Assembly: GCA_046732975.1 (NCBI GenBank)
Contig: JBKPOG010000107.1
Location: forward strand, 1-64,000
Direction of reading: 5' to 3'
Origin: JAMXLO01 sp046732975
GTDB lineage: Bacteria > Pseudomonadota > Alphaproteobacteria > Acetobacterales > Acetobacteraceae
DNA: 64,000 nucleotides
Shown here: positions 1 to 7,574 of the stretch, piece by piece
Position numbering within the stretch: position 1 is the first letter of the stretch
Layout: every line of letters begins with the position of its first letter
Notes under the pieces: generated by a model
Told to the model about the DNA's origin: nothing
Databases searched by the model: none
The model's input: only the letters and a program-made list of their open reading frames with translations
Translations under genes and position numbers: made by a program

Positions 1-512
1 GCGACATCAGCACAGCCGGCACAGCCGTACAAGTGCCAAAACTTAGATTACATGGCTACGTGTCGAAGGCACTTTGGCGCCACTCGCGAATCTTTTCAAC
101 CACTTCACAACAGTAGGAAGCAGGAAGCTCGGCCTAGCGGCCAATCTGGCCGAGGTCTGGCCGTGGCTCTGAACACTTCGGGGGAAATCGACGATCGATC
201 CCGCTAATCGCCGTTGGCCGAGTTGAAGATCAGTTAGGCGTAACAGCAGCGTGGGCGGTCTTGCAGGCGGATGCGCGTGGTGGAAGACGACCCACGCATG
301 ATGATGCTGGCCGGCATTGGTTCCTCGCCCATATCGAACCACCGAATGCGACGGGTCAGCACGACCACCGCCCTGAACGGGGCAGCCCTCATCACTTCGG
401 CGACACGCTGTCCAGCAATCCATGGTGCGGGTTTGCATCACAGGCCCGCTTAACCGATAATTGGCACCCCATTCTGCCAACTGGTTACTGAAAACATCGA
501 CGAACCAAGCAA
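1..512. other. Left-edge region without a supported gene
   Basis: No open frame here has a recognisable domain, a ribosome binding site or plausible coding character. On the minus strand near positions 60-200 there is a short helix-turn-helix-like stretch (TVVKWLKRFASG) that could be the start of an IS481-type transposase entering from outside the window, but it is too short and broken to call. The stretch continues into the mobile-element remnants that follow. Confidence 0.5.
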
Positions 513-556
513 CTTCTAAGCTGTGGTCGCTGGTTCGAATCGGGCAGGGCGCGCCC
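513..556 (+). pseudogene. 3' half of a tRNA-Arg(UCU)-like gene
   Basis: The sequence has an anticodon loop CTTCTAA (513-519, anticodon TCT), the 3' strand of an anticodon stem (GCTGT), a variable region, a T arm with GCTGG, loop TTCGAAT and CGGGC (one mismatch), a 3' acceptor strand, and CCC where CCA is usual. The 5' half is absent: the bases before 513 do not pair with GCTGT (ACAGC would be expected) and no D arm is present. A tRNA fragment running from the anticodon loop to the 3' end is the usual footprint left by a tyrosine-recombinase element integrating in a tRNA gene. The integrase remnant just downstream supports this. It is not expected to give a functional tRNA. Confidence 0.5.
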
Positions 557-570
557 GTCGCTGGGTGGCG

Positions 571-705
571 GAGTGAGAGACTTTCGCCGATCAAACACAG
601 ACTGGATATCCGAATTTCCGGATGGCGCTGGGATGACTTGTGGCGCACGTGTCGCAGTGCCATGTCGGCGTTGGGCACCCTGCCGGATGTCACGGAACGG
701 GTGTC
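571..705 (+). pseudogene. Tyrosine recombinase (phage integrase) C-terminal remnant
   Basis: One frame reads as the integrase catalytic-domain region around the conserved HxLRRT box: IKHRLD, then GWRWDDLWRTCRSAMSALG, then PDVTERV. Family members typically read W-x-HDLRRT-x-RS-x-MSALG, then PDVAERVLNH. Here the box His is Asp and one Arg is Trp, the N-terminal half is missing, and homology stops before the catalytic Tyr motif. It lies 15 bases after the tRNA 3' fragment on the same strand, as expected for the decayed end of an integrative element. Resemblance is judged by eye only. Confidence 0.5.
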
Positions 706-839
706 CGAGCCACATCTCGCACGCCAGCCAGTTGGAGCAGACCTGCAACGCGCCAGGCTGCGAAGCGCGGGGCAGGAGTGCCCGGGATTTTGTATTGAGA
801 GCCATACGATTAGCCTGAGGGCAGGAAGTCTGCCTGGCG

Positions 840-1128
840 GTGCCGAAAGAGCTAATTGAGGAGCAGTTGGCGGTTCGGAAGCCGAGGAGGTGTTTTCCCA
901 GGACAGTTTGCTGGACGAGCCGAACAACGCGCTGGCGTAGCGCATCTTCAATGCCGAGAAGGACCGGCCCACTTGGCTGCGGAACTCGCAGCGCGAGGTA
1001 ATCGGCGAACCACGCAATCATCGGAATGGTCACAGCCGCAACACAGTCCTGACCGGCACTTGCAAGCTCGATCTGCAACTGCCCGCGGCGCCGCAGGCCA
1101 GCGGACGCGTCAGCAGTATCTGTGATGC
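840..1128 (+). mobile_element. IS256-family (Mutator-type) transposase N-terminal remnant
   Basis: A GTG at 840 opens a frame reading VPKELIEEQLA, like the start of IS256 transposases. After a frameshift another frame reads EEVFSQDSLLDE, an in-frame stop, RIFNAEKD, then GEPRNHRNGHSRNTVLTGT and KLDLQLP. The last part matches the family pattern of an N-terminal domain followed by RNGxSxKTV and a D-x-P region. Only about 95 codons remain, with at least one frameshift and one stop. The DDE catalytic core is missing and no terminal inverted repeats were found. This is a dead fragment. Confidence 0.5.
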
Positions 1129-1926
1129 GACGGTGACCAGTCTTGATCCTTTCCCGCTGGATCCGGTGAGTGATTATCCTGATCCGGTGCGGGAGGGCCT
1201 GAAGGCACCAGTCAGCCGCGCGATGATGGCAGTCTATGAGAACCCGCTGAACTGGCGGCCGGACTCCAGCCTACAGCTCGGCAACGCCCGAGGTGAATCG
1301 CACGTGGGATTGAGGCAATCGGATCTGGCGTCCGCCACAGTCCATGACAACGTTGCTCACTGCCCTCACACTTGATCCGCACGTGATGGTGCTAATATCG
1401 TATTGGGCTTTTCGATCTGTTGACGCCATATCTGGCGACGCGGTTGCTGCTCGATCAGGTTCATGAGCACGGCTTCGGCGCACTAAAGCCGCCTTCTCGA
1501 GCCCTGCCGGATGCTGGGCAGCACCGATTTTGATCGATACTAGATCTAGATCAATGTCTCGTTGGCCCGACCTGCGCGCAGTTTACCTATAAGAAATCAC
1601 GAACCAAGGGGACTTCCGATGACATTTAAGAATTTTTGGCAGCTGTGGGTCTGGGTTTGGTCTTGAGCAGAACGGGATACGCCTGCGATCAGGTGCAGAA
1701 AGTCACCACGAACCAGGCAGCCAACGCCGTCAGCAGTTCGCGCGCCGAATGAGAACCGGGCGGCAACAGCGCGGCGAATTACCAGTTCGAGCAGAACCGC
1801 AATCAGGGCGACACCAGGGTTCCAACAGCGTAGTTGCTTGCAAATGCCACGCGCTGACTGGCTCATCCTGCTGGGCGGTTCTGTCGGTTGCCATTGAACC
1901 GTCCAGACGCCTGGAGGTGATGTGTC
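1129..1926. other. Unassigned decayed region
   Basis: The plus strand has short coding-like stretches that I cannot assign, for example PVSRAMMAVYENPLNWRPD near 1215-1265 and LTPYLATRLLLDQVHEHGF near 1417-1475. Another start at 1620 stops after 15 codons. Their lack of continuity suggests remnants of genes. I see no RNA gene or repeat here. Confidence 0.4.
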
Positions 1927-2339
1927 ATGAAACGAATCGTTTGCGCAATTGATCATTCGGCACCGTCATTGCGAGCCGGAAAGCTCGCGGGATCGATCGC
2001 TGGAAAGTTGGTGCTGAACTGTTGTTGCTGACCGTCGTGGGAATGCTCGATGCACAGCAGGATGACATCAAGCAGTACTGGAGCGTGAACACAATCCAGA
2101 GTCGCCGGCCGTGGCAATGGTAGAAGTTGCCGAGGACGCGCTCCGCGCACGGCAGATCGCATCGCCAGGTGCGAACCGGTGAAGCGGCAGCGCAGGTCGC
2201 CGCTGCGGTGCGGGAGCATGCGAGCAATCTGCTTGTCGTAGAGCACGTGAGCCGCAGCCGGCTTGCCAGGGCATTCGTCGGCAGCACGGCCCGGCGCGCT
2301 ATCGAGACCGCGCCGTGTCCTGTCCTTGTGGTTCCCTGA
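1927..2339 (+). pseudogene. Universal stress protein (UspA family), frameshifted
   Basis: The gene starts well: GGAGGTGATGTGTC precedes ATG 1927, and the first residues are MKRIVCAIDHSAPSLRAGKL, the usual UspA beta-1 strand with the DxS nucleotide-binding start. The frame then shifts to GAELLLLTVVGMLDAQQDD. A further shift gives MVEVAEDALRAR, and a last one gives TGEAAAQVAAAVREHASNLL and then RSRLARAFVGSTA and TAPCPVLVVP. The closing G-x-S/T-A and APCPVLVV motifs are characteristic of UspA. The fragments together match a full-length domain of about 140 residues, so this is a complete gene broken by three or so indels. Confidence 0.75.
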
Positions 2340-2350
2340 GCGCGCTTGCG

Positions 2351-3175
2351 TCAGGTCGGCTCGACCGGCATGCGGGCGATGCCGAGCCAAGCGATCGGGA
2401 CCCCGGCCTTTTCTGCCGCCTGTTCGCCGGGCAGCGAGGCATCCCAGTCCATCGCCACGAAGCGTCGCGCGGTGATGCCAGCGGCGGCATCGGACGCTAG
2501 CCACAACAGCGGCGGCACCATGATCTCGGGCTGCAGCATGCGCGCGCGATCGCCTGCTTCGTCACCAACAATTGCCGTATTCGTCACGCCACCAGGCACG
2601 AGCACGTTCGAGGTGACGCGCGTCCCCTTCAGGTCCGCAGCGAGCACCGCCATAGCGGCTTCGGCAGCTGCCTTGCTGGCGCCATACAGCAGGTAGCCCT
2701 CGCGTACCATCGTGCCAAGGCTCGTGGTGACAGTGATAATGCGGCCCTGGCCGGCCTGGAGCATGTGCGGCACAACGGCGCGCGCCATCAGGATCGGCGC
2801 CGTGGCGTTCACTGTCACGAACCGCTGCCACTGATCGGGTGTGATTTCCCAAAAGCGGAGCGGGTTGCACCGCTGGTCCGGTTTGATCGAGGACTGACCA
2901 ATGCCGGCATTGTTGACCAGGACGTCGATCTTGCCGAACTTGCTCAGCACCGCAGATAAGATTGCGTCGAAAGAGTCCGGCCGCGCGAGATCAGCCGGGA
3001 TCGTCTGCATTGTGCCGGTCTTGTCCTGCACCGTGGCAGCAAGGGCAGCGAGGCCTGCCTCGTTGCGATCGACGGCGGCGACATCGATCCCGGCACCGAG
3101 CAGGCCGAGGGTCATCGCGCGACCAATGCCGCTGGCTGCACCGGTAACAATTGCGGTCCGCTTGTCTGCTGGCAT
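2351..3175 (-). CDS. SDR-family NAD(P)-dependent oxidoreductase
   Basis: A 274-residue classical short-chain dehydrogenase. The Rossmann glycine motif TGAASGIG spans residues 11-18, NNAGIG lies at 88-93, and the catalytic Ser (about 152), Tyr164 and Lys168 (YGASK) are all present. Length is normal for the family. It would oxidise or reduce an alcohol/ketone with NAD(P); the substrate cannot be read from the sequence. It stands alone, tail-to-tail with the decayed UspA gene, with 85 bases between its start and the end of the photolyase gene behind it, so it may be transcribed together with the repair operon. Confidence 0.88.
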   Translation of the reverse strand: MPADKRTAIVTGAASGIGRAMTLGLLGAGIDVAAVDRNEAGLAALAATVQDKTGTMQTIPADLARPDSFDAILSAVLSKFGKIDVLVNNAGIGQSSIKPDQRCNPLRFWEITPDQWQRFVTVNATAPILMARAVVPHMLQAGQGRIITVTTSLGTMVREGYLLYGASKAAAEAAMAVLAADLKGTRVTSNVLVPGGVTNTAIVGDEAGDRARMLQPEIMVPPLLWLASDAAAGITARRFVAMDWDASLPGEQAAEKAGVPIAWLGIARMPVEPT

Positions 3176-3260
3176 GAGCTTGTCCTCCCGAGTTCCGTTG
3201 CGACTGTCGCGCGCGTTCGGCCGGCGCGCAACGCGATGGAGGGTTGCGCGCCGCGCTGGC

Positions 3261-4793
3261 TTACAGGAATGTCTGGGCGGTCAACTTTGTTTTGAGTTTT
3301 TCGGCATGGCGGCGGATCGCCGACACTTCGTATCGATCCTTTCGGTCCAGGTTGCGATAGGCGTACGCCATACGGGAATTGTTCGCGAACCGCGACTGGT
3401 GGCGGGCGAGAAAATCCCAGTACAGCGTGGTGAACGGACAGGCGTCATCTCCGACTGATTTGCGCGGGTCATAGCGACAATGACGGCAGTGATCGCTCAT
3501 GCGGTTGATGTAGCTTCCTGACGCGGCATAGGGCTTGGTACCAACAATGCCGCCGTCGGCGTGCTGGCTCATGCCCACTGCATTGGGCAGTGACACCCAA
3601 TCAATGGCATCCCAGAACATCGAGATGTGCCAGCGATGCACGTCATATGGCCGGACTCCCAGCAGCAGGCAGAACTGTCCGAGCACCATCAGCCGCTCGA
3701 TATGATGCGCATAGGCATGATCAATTGTGTGGTTGATCGCTTCGGCGAGGCAGCGCATGTCGATTTCGCCGGTCCAATAGAAGCGTGGCACCGGCAGATC
3801 GGCATCGAGCGCATTTTGCTCCGCATAGTGCGGCATCAGGCGCCAGTAGATGCCGTGGACGAACTCGCGCCAGCCGATGATCTGGCGGACGAAACCTTCC
3901 AGCGAATTGAGCGGCACATCGTGCTGTTTCAGTGCGCAATCAACCACCTCGCGTGGGCTCAGCAGGTGCAGGTTCAGCAGGCCAGAGAGATGCGAGTGAA
4001 ACAGAAAAACCTCGCCACCGTGCATCGCGTCCTGATAGCGGCCGAACGTTGCGAGACGATGTGCGACAAAGTCCCTGAGCGATTTCAGTGCATCAGTGCG
4101 GCTGACCGGCAGATCGAAATCGTCCAGCCGACCCGGACCGTCGGGGAATTCCCGCTGCACCATCGCGACGACACCGCGCGTTGTTGCGTCCGGCGAGAAG
4201 CGTAGCACCGGCGGGATGCGCGGCGGTCCCTTGCGGCCAAAGGCCTCGCGGTTGTCGGCATCGAGGTTCCATTTTCCGCCCACCGGTTTGCCGTCGCGTT
4301 GCAGCATGACGCCGAGACGGCGGCGCATGGAACGATAGAAGGTCTCCAGCACCATACGCGGATGGCTTTGCGCAAAACGGACGAAGTCGCGGCGTGAGCA
4401 AAGGAAGTGACGGTCTTCGCGCCATTCGATCGGCAGGTTCAGCCCGCCGAGCTGTTCGCGCACGCGCCAGTCGCCTGGTTCAAGCACGATGATGCGCTGC
4501 GGATGCAATCGACGCGCATGGCGCTGGAGCTCAACATGCAGACTGCCGCGGTTGGCCTTGTCGTCGAGTGCTGCGTATTCAACGCGACGTCCCGCGGCGC
4601 GCTGCTCGTCGCGGAAATGCCGCATCGCGGCAAAGAAGAACGCGAGCCGGCGACGATGTTGTGGGACATAGCTCGCCTCCTCGCGCACCTCCATCTGCAG
4701 GATCGCATCCTGCTCTGCATCGAAGCCATCGAACGCGGCCGAGTTGGCATCGAGCTGGTCGCCGAGGACGACGACCAGATGTCGCAGCGTCAT
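3261..4793 (-). CDS. Fe-S cluster photolyase/cryptochrome (FeS-BCP, PhrB-like)
   Basis: A 510-residue member of the bacterial photolyase/cryptochrome group that carries a [4Fe-4S] cluster. The four cluster cysteines of Agrobacterium PhrB (350, 438, 441, 454) have counterparts at Cys348, Cys436, Cys439 and Cys452 (MRCL, DHCRHC, DACPF), with matching spacing. The N-terminal part begins HLVVVLGDQL, typical of this group's Rossmann-like domain. The C-terminal FAD-binding region contains RPYDVHRWHISMFWDA. Characterised relatives repair (6-4) photoproducts with light. It is the last gene of a three-gene repair operon: its ATG overlaps the stop of the upstream gene by 4 bases. Fe-S dependence is known for the family and the four Cys are seen here; lesion specificity is inferred. 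Confidence 0.9.
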   Translation of the reverse strand: MTLRHLVVVLGDQLDANSAAFDGFDAEQDAILQMEVREEASYVPQHRRRLAFFFAAMRHFRDEQRAAGRRVEYAALDDKANRGSLHVELQRHARRLHPQRIIVLEPGDWRVREQLGGLNLPIEWREDRHFLCSRRDFVRFAQSHPRMVLETFYRSMRRRLGVMLQRDGKPVGGKWNLDADNREAFGRKGPPRIPPVLRFSPDATTRGVVAMVQREFPDGPGRLDDFDLPVSRTDALKSLRDFVAHRLATFGRYQDAMHGGEVFLFHSHLSGLLNLHLLSPREVVDCALKQHDVPLNSLEGFVRQIIGWREFVHGIYWRLMPHYAEQNALDADLPVPRFYWTGEIDMRCLAEAINHTIDHAYAHHIERLMVLGQFCLLLGVRPYDVHRWHISMFWDAIDWVSLPNAVGMSQHADGGIVGTKPYAASGSYINRMSDHCRHCRYDPRKSVGDDACPFTTLYWDFLARHQSRFANNSRMAYAYRNLDRKDRYEVSAIRRHAEKLKTKLTAQTFL

Positions 4794-5566
4794 GACGTGC
4801 CGCTATCGCTGAGCATTCTATGGACGCGCGCGGCGGCGGATCGCAGCAGATCGGGGATGGCCTCGGTTTCGGGCATATTTCGCCAGTATTTCTTCGGCAT
4901 GTGCAGGCGCATAGCCTCCGGATTGGCGCGCGCCGGGTTGAACACGCTCTCATAGTAGCCGCGCCAGCCTGCCTCGAACGCATCATCCAGCGGTGCGTCG
5001 CTGCGGCGGCCCGGAGCGCCGCAGACCAATTGTTCGCGATCCCAGTGCAGCGAGCCCAGTGGCGTGATGATTGACCAGATCATCCCGCGAAAACGCTCGA
5101 TGAAGAATGGCGCCACCGCAGCAAGAATGTGGTGGTCTGGCTCGAACCAGGCAACGAAGTGTCCCTCCGGGACTGGGGCGCGGCGAAACCGCAGGAAGGC
5201 GTGCATCTTGTGGATGTCACGACGTACCGACTTGCGCATGCTCTCCAGACCGTGCGTAAGCGGGTCGCTTGCGATATCGAGCAGAGCGCGCTCGCCGTGC
5301 TGCAGACGCCAGATCAGCGTGTAGAGCAGCGCGTATCGCTCGGAATCACTATGACAGATGACGCTGTCAATCAGGTCTGCGGCGGCGCGCGGCAGCACCA
5401 GCGGCTGCGCATCGCCCGAAATCTCAGCGCCGAGAAGTGGCGGCTGCTCGTTGCTGTTCCAGGTTACATCGCACGGTGCGATGTTGCGCGCGATCAGCAG
5501 GCGTGCGGCATTGCGGAAGCCTAGCAGATCGGCACCGGCGCCTATGGCGACGCTGTGTCGGGCCAT
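4790..5566 (-). CDS. TIGR03915-type DNA metabolism protein
   Basis: A 258-residue protein of the family annotated as probable DNA metabolism protein (DUF4130-like). It is usually encoded beside the TIGR03916 radical SAM protein, as here. Visible features are a central helical region (RKSVRRDIHKMHAFLRFR, about 130-150) followed by FVAWFEPDHHIL and a C-terminal HMPKKYWRNMPE segment, both typical of the family. The start overlaps the end of the radical SAM gene by 25 bases and its stop overlaps the photolyase start by 4, so translation is coupled. The exact reaction is unknown. Co-occurrence with a DNA-repair-type radical SAM enzyme and an SOS-regulated promoter argues for a role in processing damaged or modified DNA. 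Confidence 0.82.
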   Translation of the reverse strand: MARHSVAIGAGADLLGFRNAARLLIARNIAPCDVTWNSNEQPPLLGAEISGDAQPLVLPRAAADLIDSVICHSDSERYALLYTLIWRLQHGERALLDIASDPLTHGLESMRKSVRRDIHKMHAFLRFRRAPVPEGHFVAWFEPDHHILAAVAPFFIERFRGMIWSIITPLGSLHWDREQLVCGAPGRRSDAPLDDAFEAGWRGYYESVFNPARANPEAMRLHMPKKYWRNMPETEAIPDLLRSAAARVHRMLSDSGTS

Positions 5567-6774
5567 GCGAACAGATCGGGCTGGCGTTCAGCGCGGACCA
5601 GGCGCGCGCGGAGATCGGCGCGGTCGGCCGTGTGAACAGGTCGATGATCCTGCGTGACCAGGAACGGCCGGGCGCGCTTCAATGCAGTGGTCAGCCGCGC
5701 GACCTCGGCGAGACGCAGCGTAGTGTGGCGTCGCGCGAGAATGATGCGATCGACGGCGCGCTTCCCCAGGCCTGGGATGCGCAGCAGCAGTTCGCGGTCC
5801 ACCGTGTTCACATCGACGGGAAACAGATGGCGATTGCGCAGCGCCCAGGCGAGCTTGGGGTCGATCTCCAGATCCAGCATGCCGCCATCGGTGCCTGCAA
5901 CGACCTCTGGCACGCTGAAGCCGTAGTGGCGCAACAGCCAATCGGCTTGGTACAGCCGGTGCTCGCGCTGCAATGGCGGCGGCTTTGAAGGCAGAGTGCT
6001 GCTGGAATCGGGGATTGGGCTGAACGCGGAGTAGTAGACGCGGCTCAATGCATAGCGGTGATAGAGCGCATCGGTGGTCGCCAGCATCTGCGCATCGGTC
6101 GTTGCATCGGCACCCACGATAACCTGCGTGCTCTGACCGGCTGGTGCATAGCGGCGGCGGTCGGCACGGGCGCCTTCGATGCGCGTGCGCATCTGCCCCA
6201 TGGCGGAGCGGATCGACGCACCGCTCTTGTCGGGGGCAAAGCTGCGCAGGCTGCGCTCGGTCGGCAGCTCGATGTTGATTGACAGACGATCGGCCCACAG
6301 ACCGGCCTGCTCGATCAGCAGGGGGCTGGCTTCGGGTATGGTTTTCAGGTGGATATAGCCGGCGAAGCGATGCTGCTGGCGTAGGGTTTTCGCCACGAGC
6401 ACCATCTGCTCCATCGTGTAATCGGGTGAGCGGATGATTCCGGAGGACAGGAAAAGGCCCTCGATGTAGTTCCGCTTGTAGAATTCGATCGTCAGTGTCA
6501 CGACATCCTCGATGCGAAACCGCGCCCGCGGGATGTTCGATGAGATGCGGTTAACGCAATAGGCGCAGTCAAACTGGCAATAGTTGGTCAGCAGGATCTT
6601 CAGCAGCGAGACGCAGCGACCGTCAGGTGTGTAGGCGTGACAGATGCCGTTGCTGGTCGAGCCGATGCCGTCGACGCCAGCCGCGCGCTTCGGCGCGCCG
6701 GAGGACGCGCACGACGCGTCGTATTTCGCCGCGTCCGCCAGGATGCGCAGCTTGCGGGCGAGTTTTTCGTCCAA
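5542..6774 (-). CDS. Putative DNA modification/repair radical SAM protein (TIGR03916-like)
   Basis: A 410-residue radical SAM protein. Cys66, Cys70 and Cys73 form the CX3CX2C cluster motif (NYCQFDCAYC). Near the C-terminus a helix-hairpin-helix-like element (LLRIPGLGKRAVDRI) suggests DNA contact. The family is named for its probable role in DNA modification or repair; the chemistry is not established. The start is a TTG at 6774, chosen because the protein begins with the expected MDEKLARKLRILADAAKYD and no ATG fits. It leads the operon with the TIGR03915 partner and the photolyase. A promoter whose -10 lies inside a GTTC-N7-GTTC element sits 24 bases upstream, so the operon is probably LexA-repressed. 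Confidence 0.85.
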   Translation of the reverse strand: MDEKLARKLRILADAAKYDASCASSGAPKRAAGVDGIGSTSNGICHAYTPDGRCVSLLKILLTNYCQFDCAYCVNRISSNIPRARFRIEDVVTLTIEFYKRNYIEGLFLSSGIIRSPDYTMEQMVLVAKTLRQQHRFAGYIHLKTIPEASPLLIEQAGLWADRLSINIELPTERSLRSFAPDKSGASIRSAMGQMRTRIEGARADRRRYAPAGQSTQVIVGADATTDAQMLATTDALYHRYALSRVYYSAFSPIPDSSSTLPSKPPPLQREHRLYQADWLLRHYGFSVPEVVAGTDGGMLDLEIDPKLAWALRNRHLFPVDVNTVDRELLLRIPGLGKRAVDRIILARRHTTLRLAEVARLTTALKRARPFLVTQDHRPVHTADRADLRARLVRAERQPDLFAWPDTASP

Positions 6775-6797
6775 GCCTGGCCTCGTATCTAGGTTGT

Positions 6798-6812
6798 GTT
6801 CTATTTATGTTC
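6798..6812 (-). promoter_or_regulatory. SOS box (alphaproteobacterial LexA site)
   Basis: The plus strand reads GTTCTATTTATGTTC, an exact GTTC-N7-GTTC direct repeat; on the gene strand it is GAAC-N7-GAAC. This is the LexA operator described in alphaproteobacteria. It ends 24 bases before the TTG start of the radical SAM gene and covers the predicted -10 hexamer, the ideal place for a repressor. Confidence 0.78.
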
Positions 6813-6830
6813 CTGCGACGATTTCGGCAA
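6802..6830 (-). promoter_or_regulatory. Predicted sigma-70 promoter of the repair operon
   Basis: On the minus strand TTGCCG (6830-6825) is followed after exactly 17 bases by TAAATA (6807-6802), a good -35/-10 pair. The -10 falls within the SOS box. Transcription would start near 6795, giving a leader of about 20 bases before the TTG start codon. Confidence 0.55.
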
Positions 6831-7126
6831 CAGGTATTCGGTGTGCCATCCTTGACTGACAGTGTTGGCCGGCGATTCGGTGCGGCAGCTTCGCGGAATG
6901 TCGGGACCGGATAGGCTCCGCCAAGGCCAACGTCAGGAATGCCTCTGCCAGGGCCGGGCGTCCGCACCGGCGCGAGGGTATCAGGGCGGCGCGCGGATCG
7001 CGGAACAGCGCGTCGACCGGGTGCTTGCTCGACGAAGCGATCGAGATACATCACCGCGGCCTCGGTCGCGATAGCTCAACCACTGCGGGGCAGCAGGAAC
7101 GCACCATGCTGTAACCCTAGACGCGG
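6813..7126. other. Intergenic stretch upstream of the repair operon
   Basis: Apart from the -35 element at its left edge, no gene is supported. The frames crossing it show no domain, and no RNA or repeat was recognised. It separates the repair-operon promoter from the end of the cupin gene on the same strand. Confidence 0.5.
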
Positions 7127-7564
7127 TCACAAGCGAGAAGGCTGCCAGTCCGGCGGGGCGAGCTCAAAGCCCTTAAAGGAAAATGCGGGCGCGACGATGC
7201 AGCTGCACAGTGTCCATTGCCCCAGGCTGCGCGCCGACTGCCAGTAATTGCGCGGCACCAACTGCTGCAGCGACTCGCCATTGCCGATCATTGGGCCAAG
7301 CGTGTGTGCAGCGTCCGCGTCAACCTGGAGGAGCAATGGTGCACCTGCCTGCCAAATCCATAGTTCCGCAGCGTCCACACGATGCCAATGGCTGCGTTCG
7401 CCTTGACGCAGCAGGAACAAGATTGCGGTGCCGGCGCCACGCGGTTGATCTGCTGGCACGTCACGCCAAGTCTCGCGATAGTGACCGCCTTCAGGATGTG
7501 GCTGCAATGCCAGCGCTTCGATTACCACCTCGACCGATGCGGAGGCATCGCGCAGGTCGATCAA
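7127..7564 (-). CDS. Cupin-domain protein, DUF985 family
   Basis: About 145 residues of the DUF985 cupin family, a small beta-barrel protein. Family signatures are LQPHPEGGHYRETW near the N-terminus, HWHRVDAAELW at the centre and a tail with GFELAPPDW. The function of the family is not established. The frame is open further upstream but there it overlaps gloB antiparallel to no benefit. The TTG at 7564, 13 bases past the gloB stop and just before IDLRDAS, gives the usual length, so I take it as the start; this is uncertain because no clear ribosome binding site is visible. It follows gloB on the same strand and is probably cotranscribed. Confidence 0.75.
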   Translation of the reverse strand: MIDLRDASASVEVVIEALALQPHPEGGHYRETWRDVPADQPRGAGTAILFLLRQGERSHWHRVDAAELWIWQAGAPLLLQVDADAAHTLGPMIGNGESLQQLVPRNYWQSARSLGQWTLCSCIVAPAFSFKGFELAPPDWQPSRL

Positions 7565-7574
7565 CCGCTTGACT

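Noticed and set aside
60..200. Minus-strand TVVKWLKRFASG stretch as an IS481-type transposase start
   Set aside because: Only about 20 residues resemble the helix-turn-helix region, with broken frames around it and the rest outside the window.
43..1078. Long minus-strand frames of 324 and 197 codons
   Set aside because: They run antisense through the tRNA fragment and the integrase/transposase remnants, show no domain, and have biased shadow composition.
1133..1375. Plus-strand 80-codon frame
   Set aside because: A part looks coding, but there is no initiation signal, no domain, and the neighbourhood is decayed; treated as a remnant of unknown origin.
1520..1560. TTGAT...ATCAA sequence as an FNR-type site
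   Set aside because: The half-sites are about 15 bases apart instead of 4, so they do not form an FNR box.
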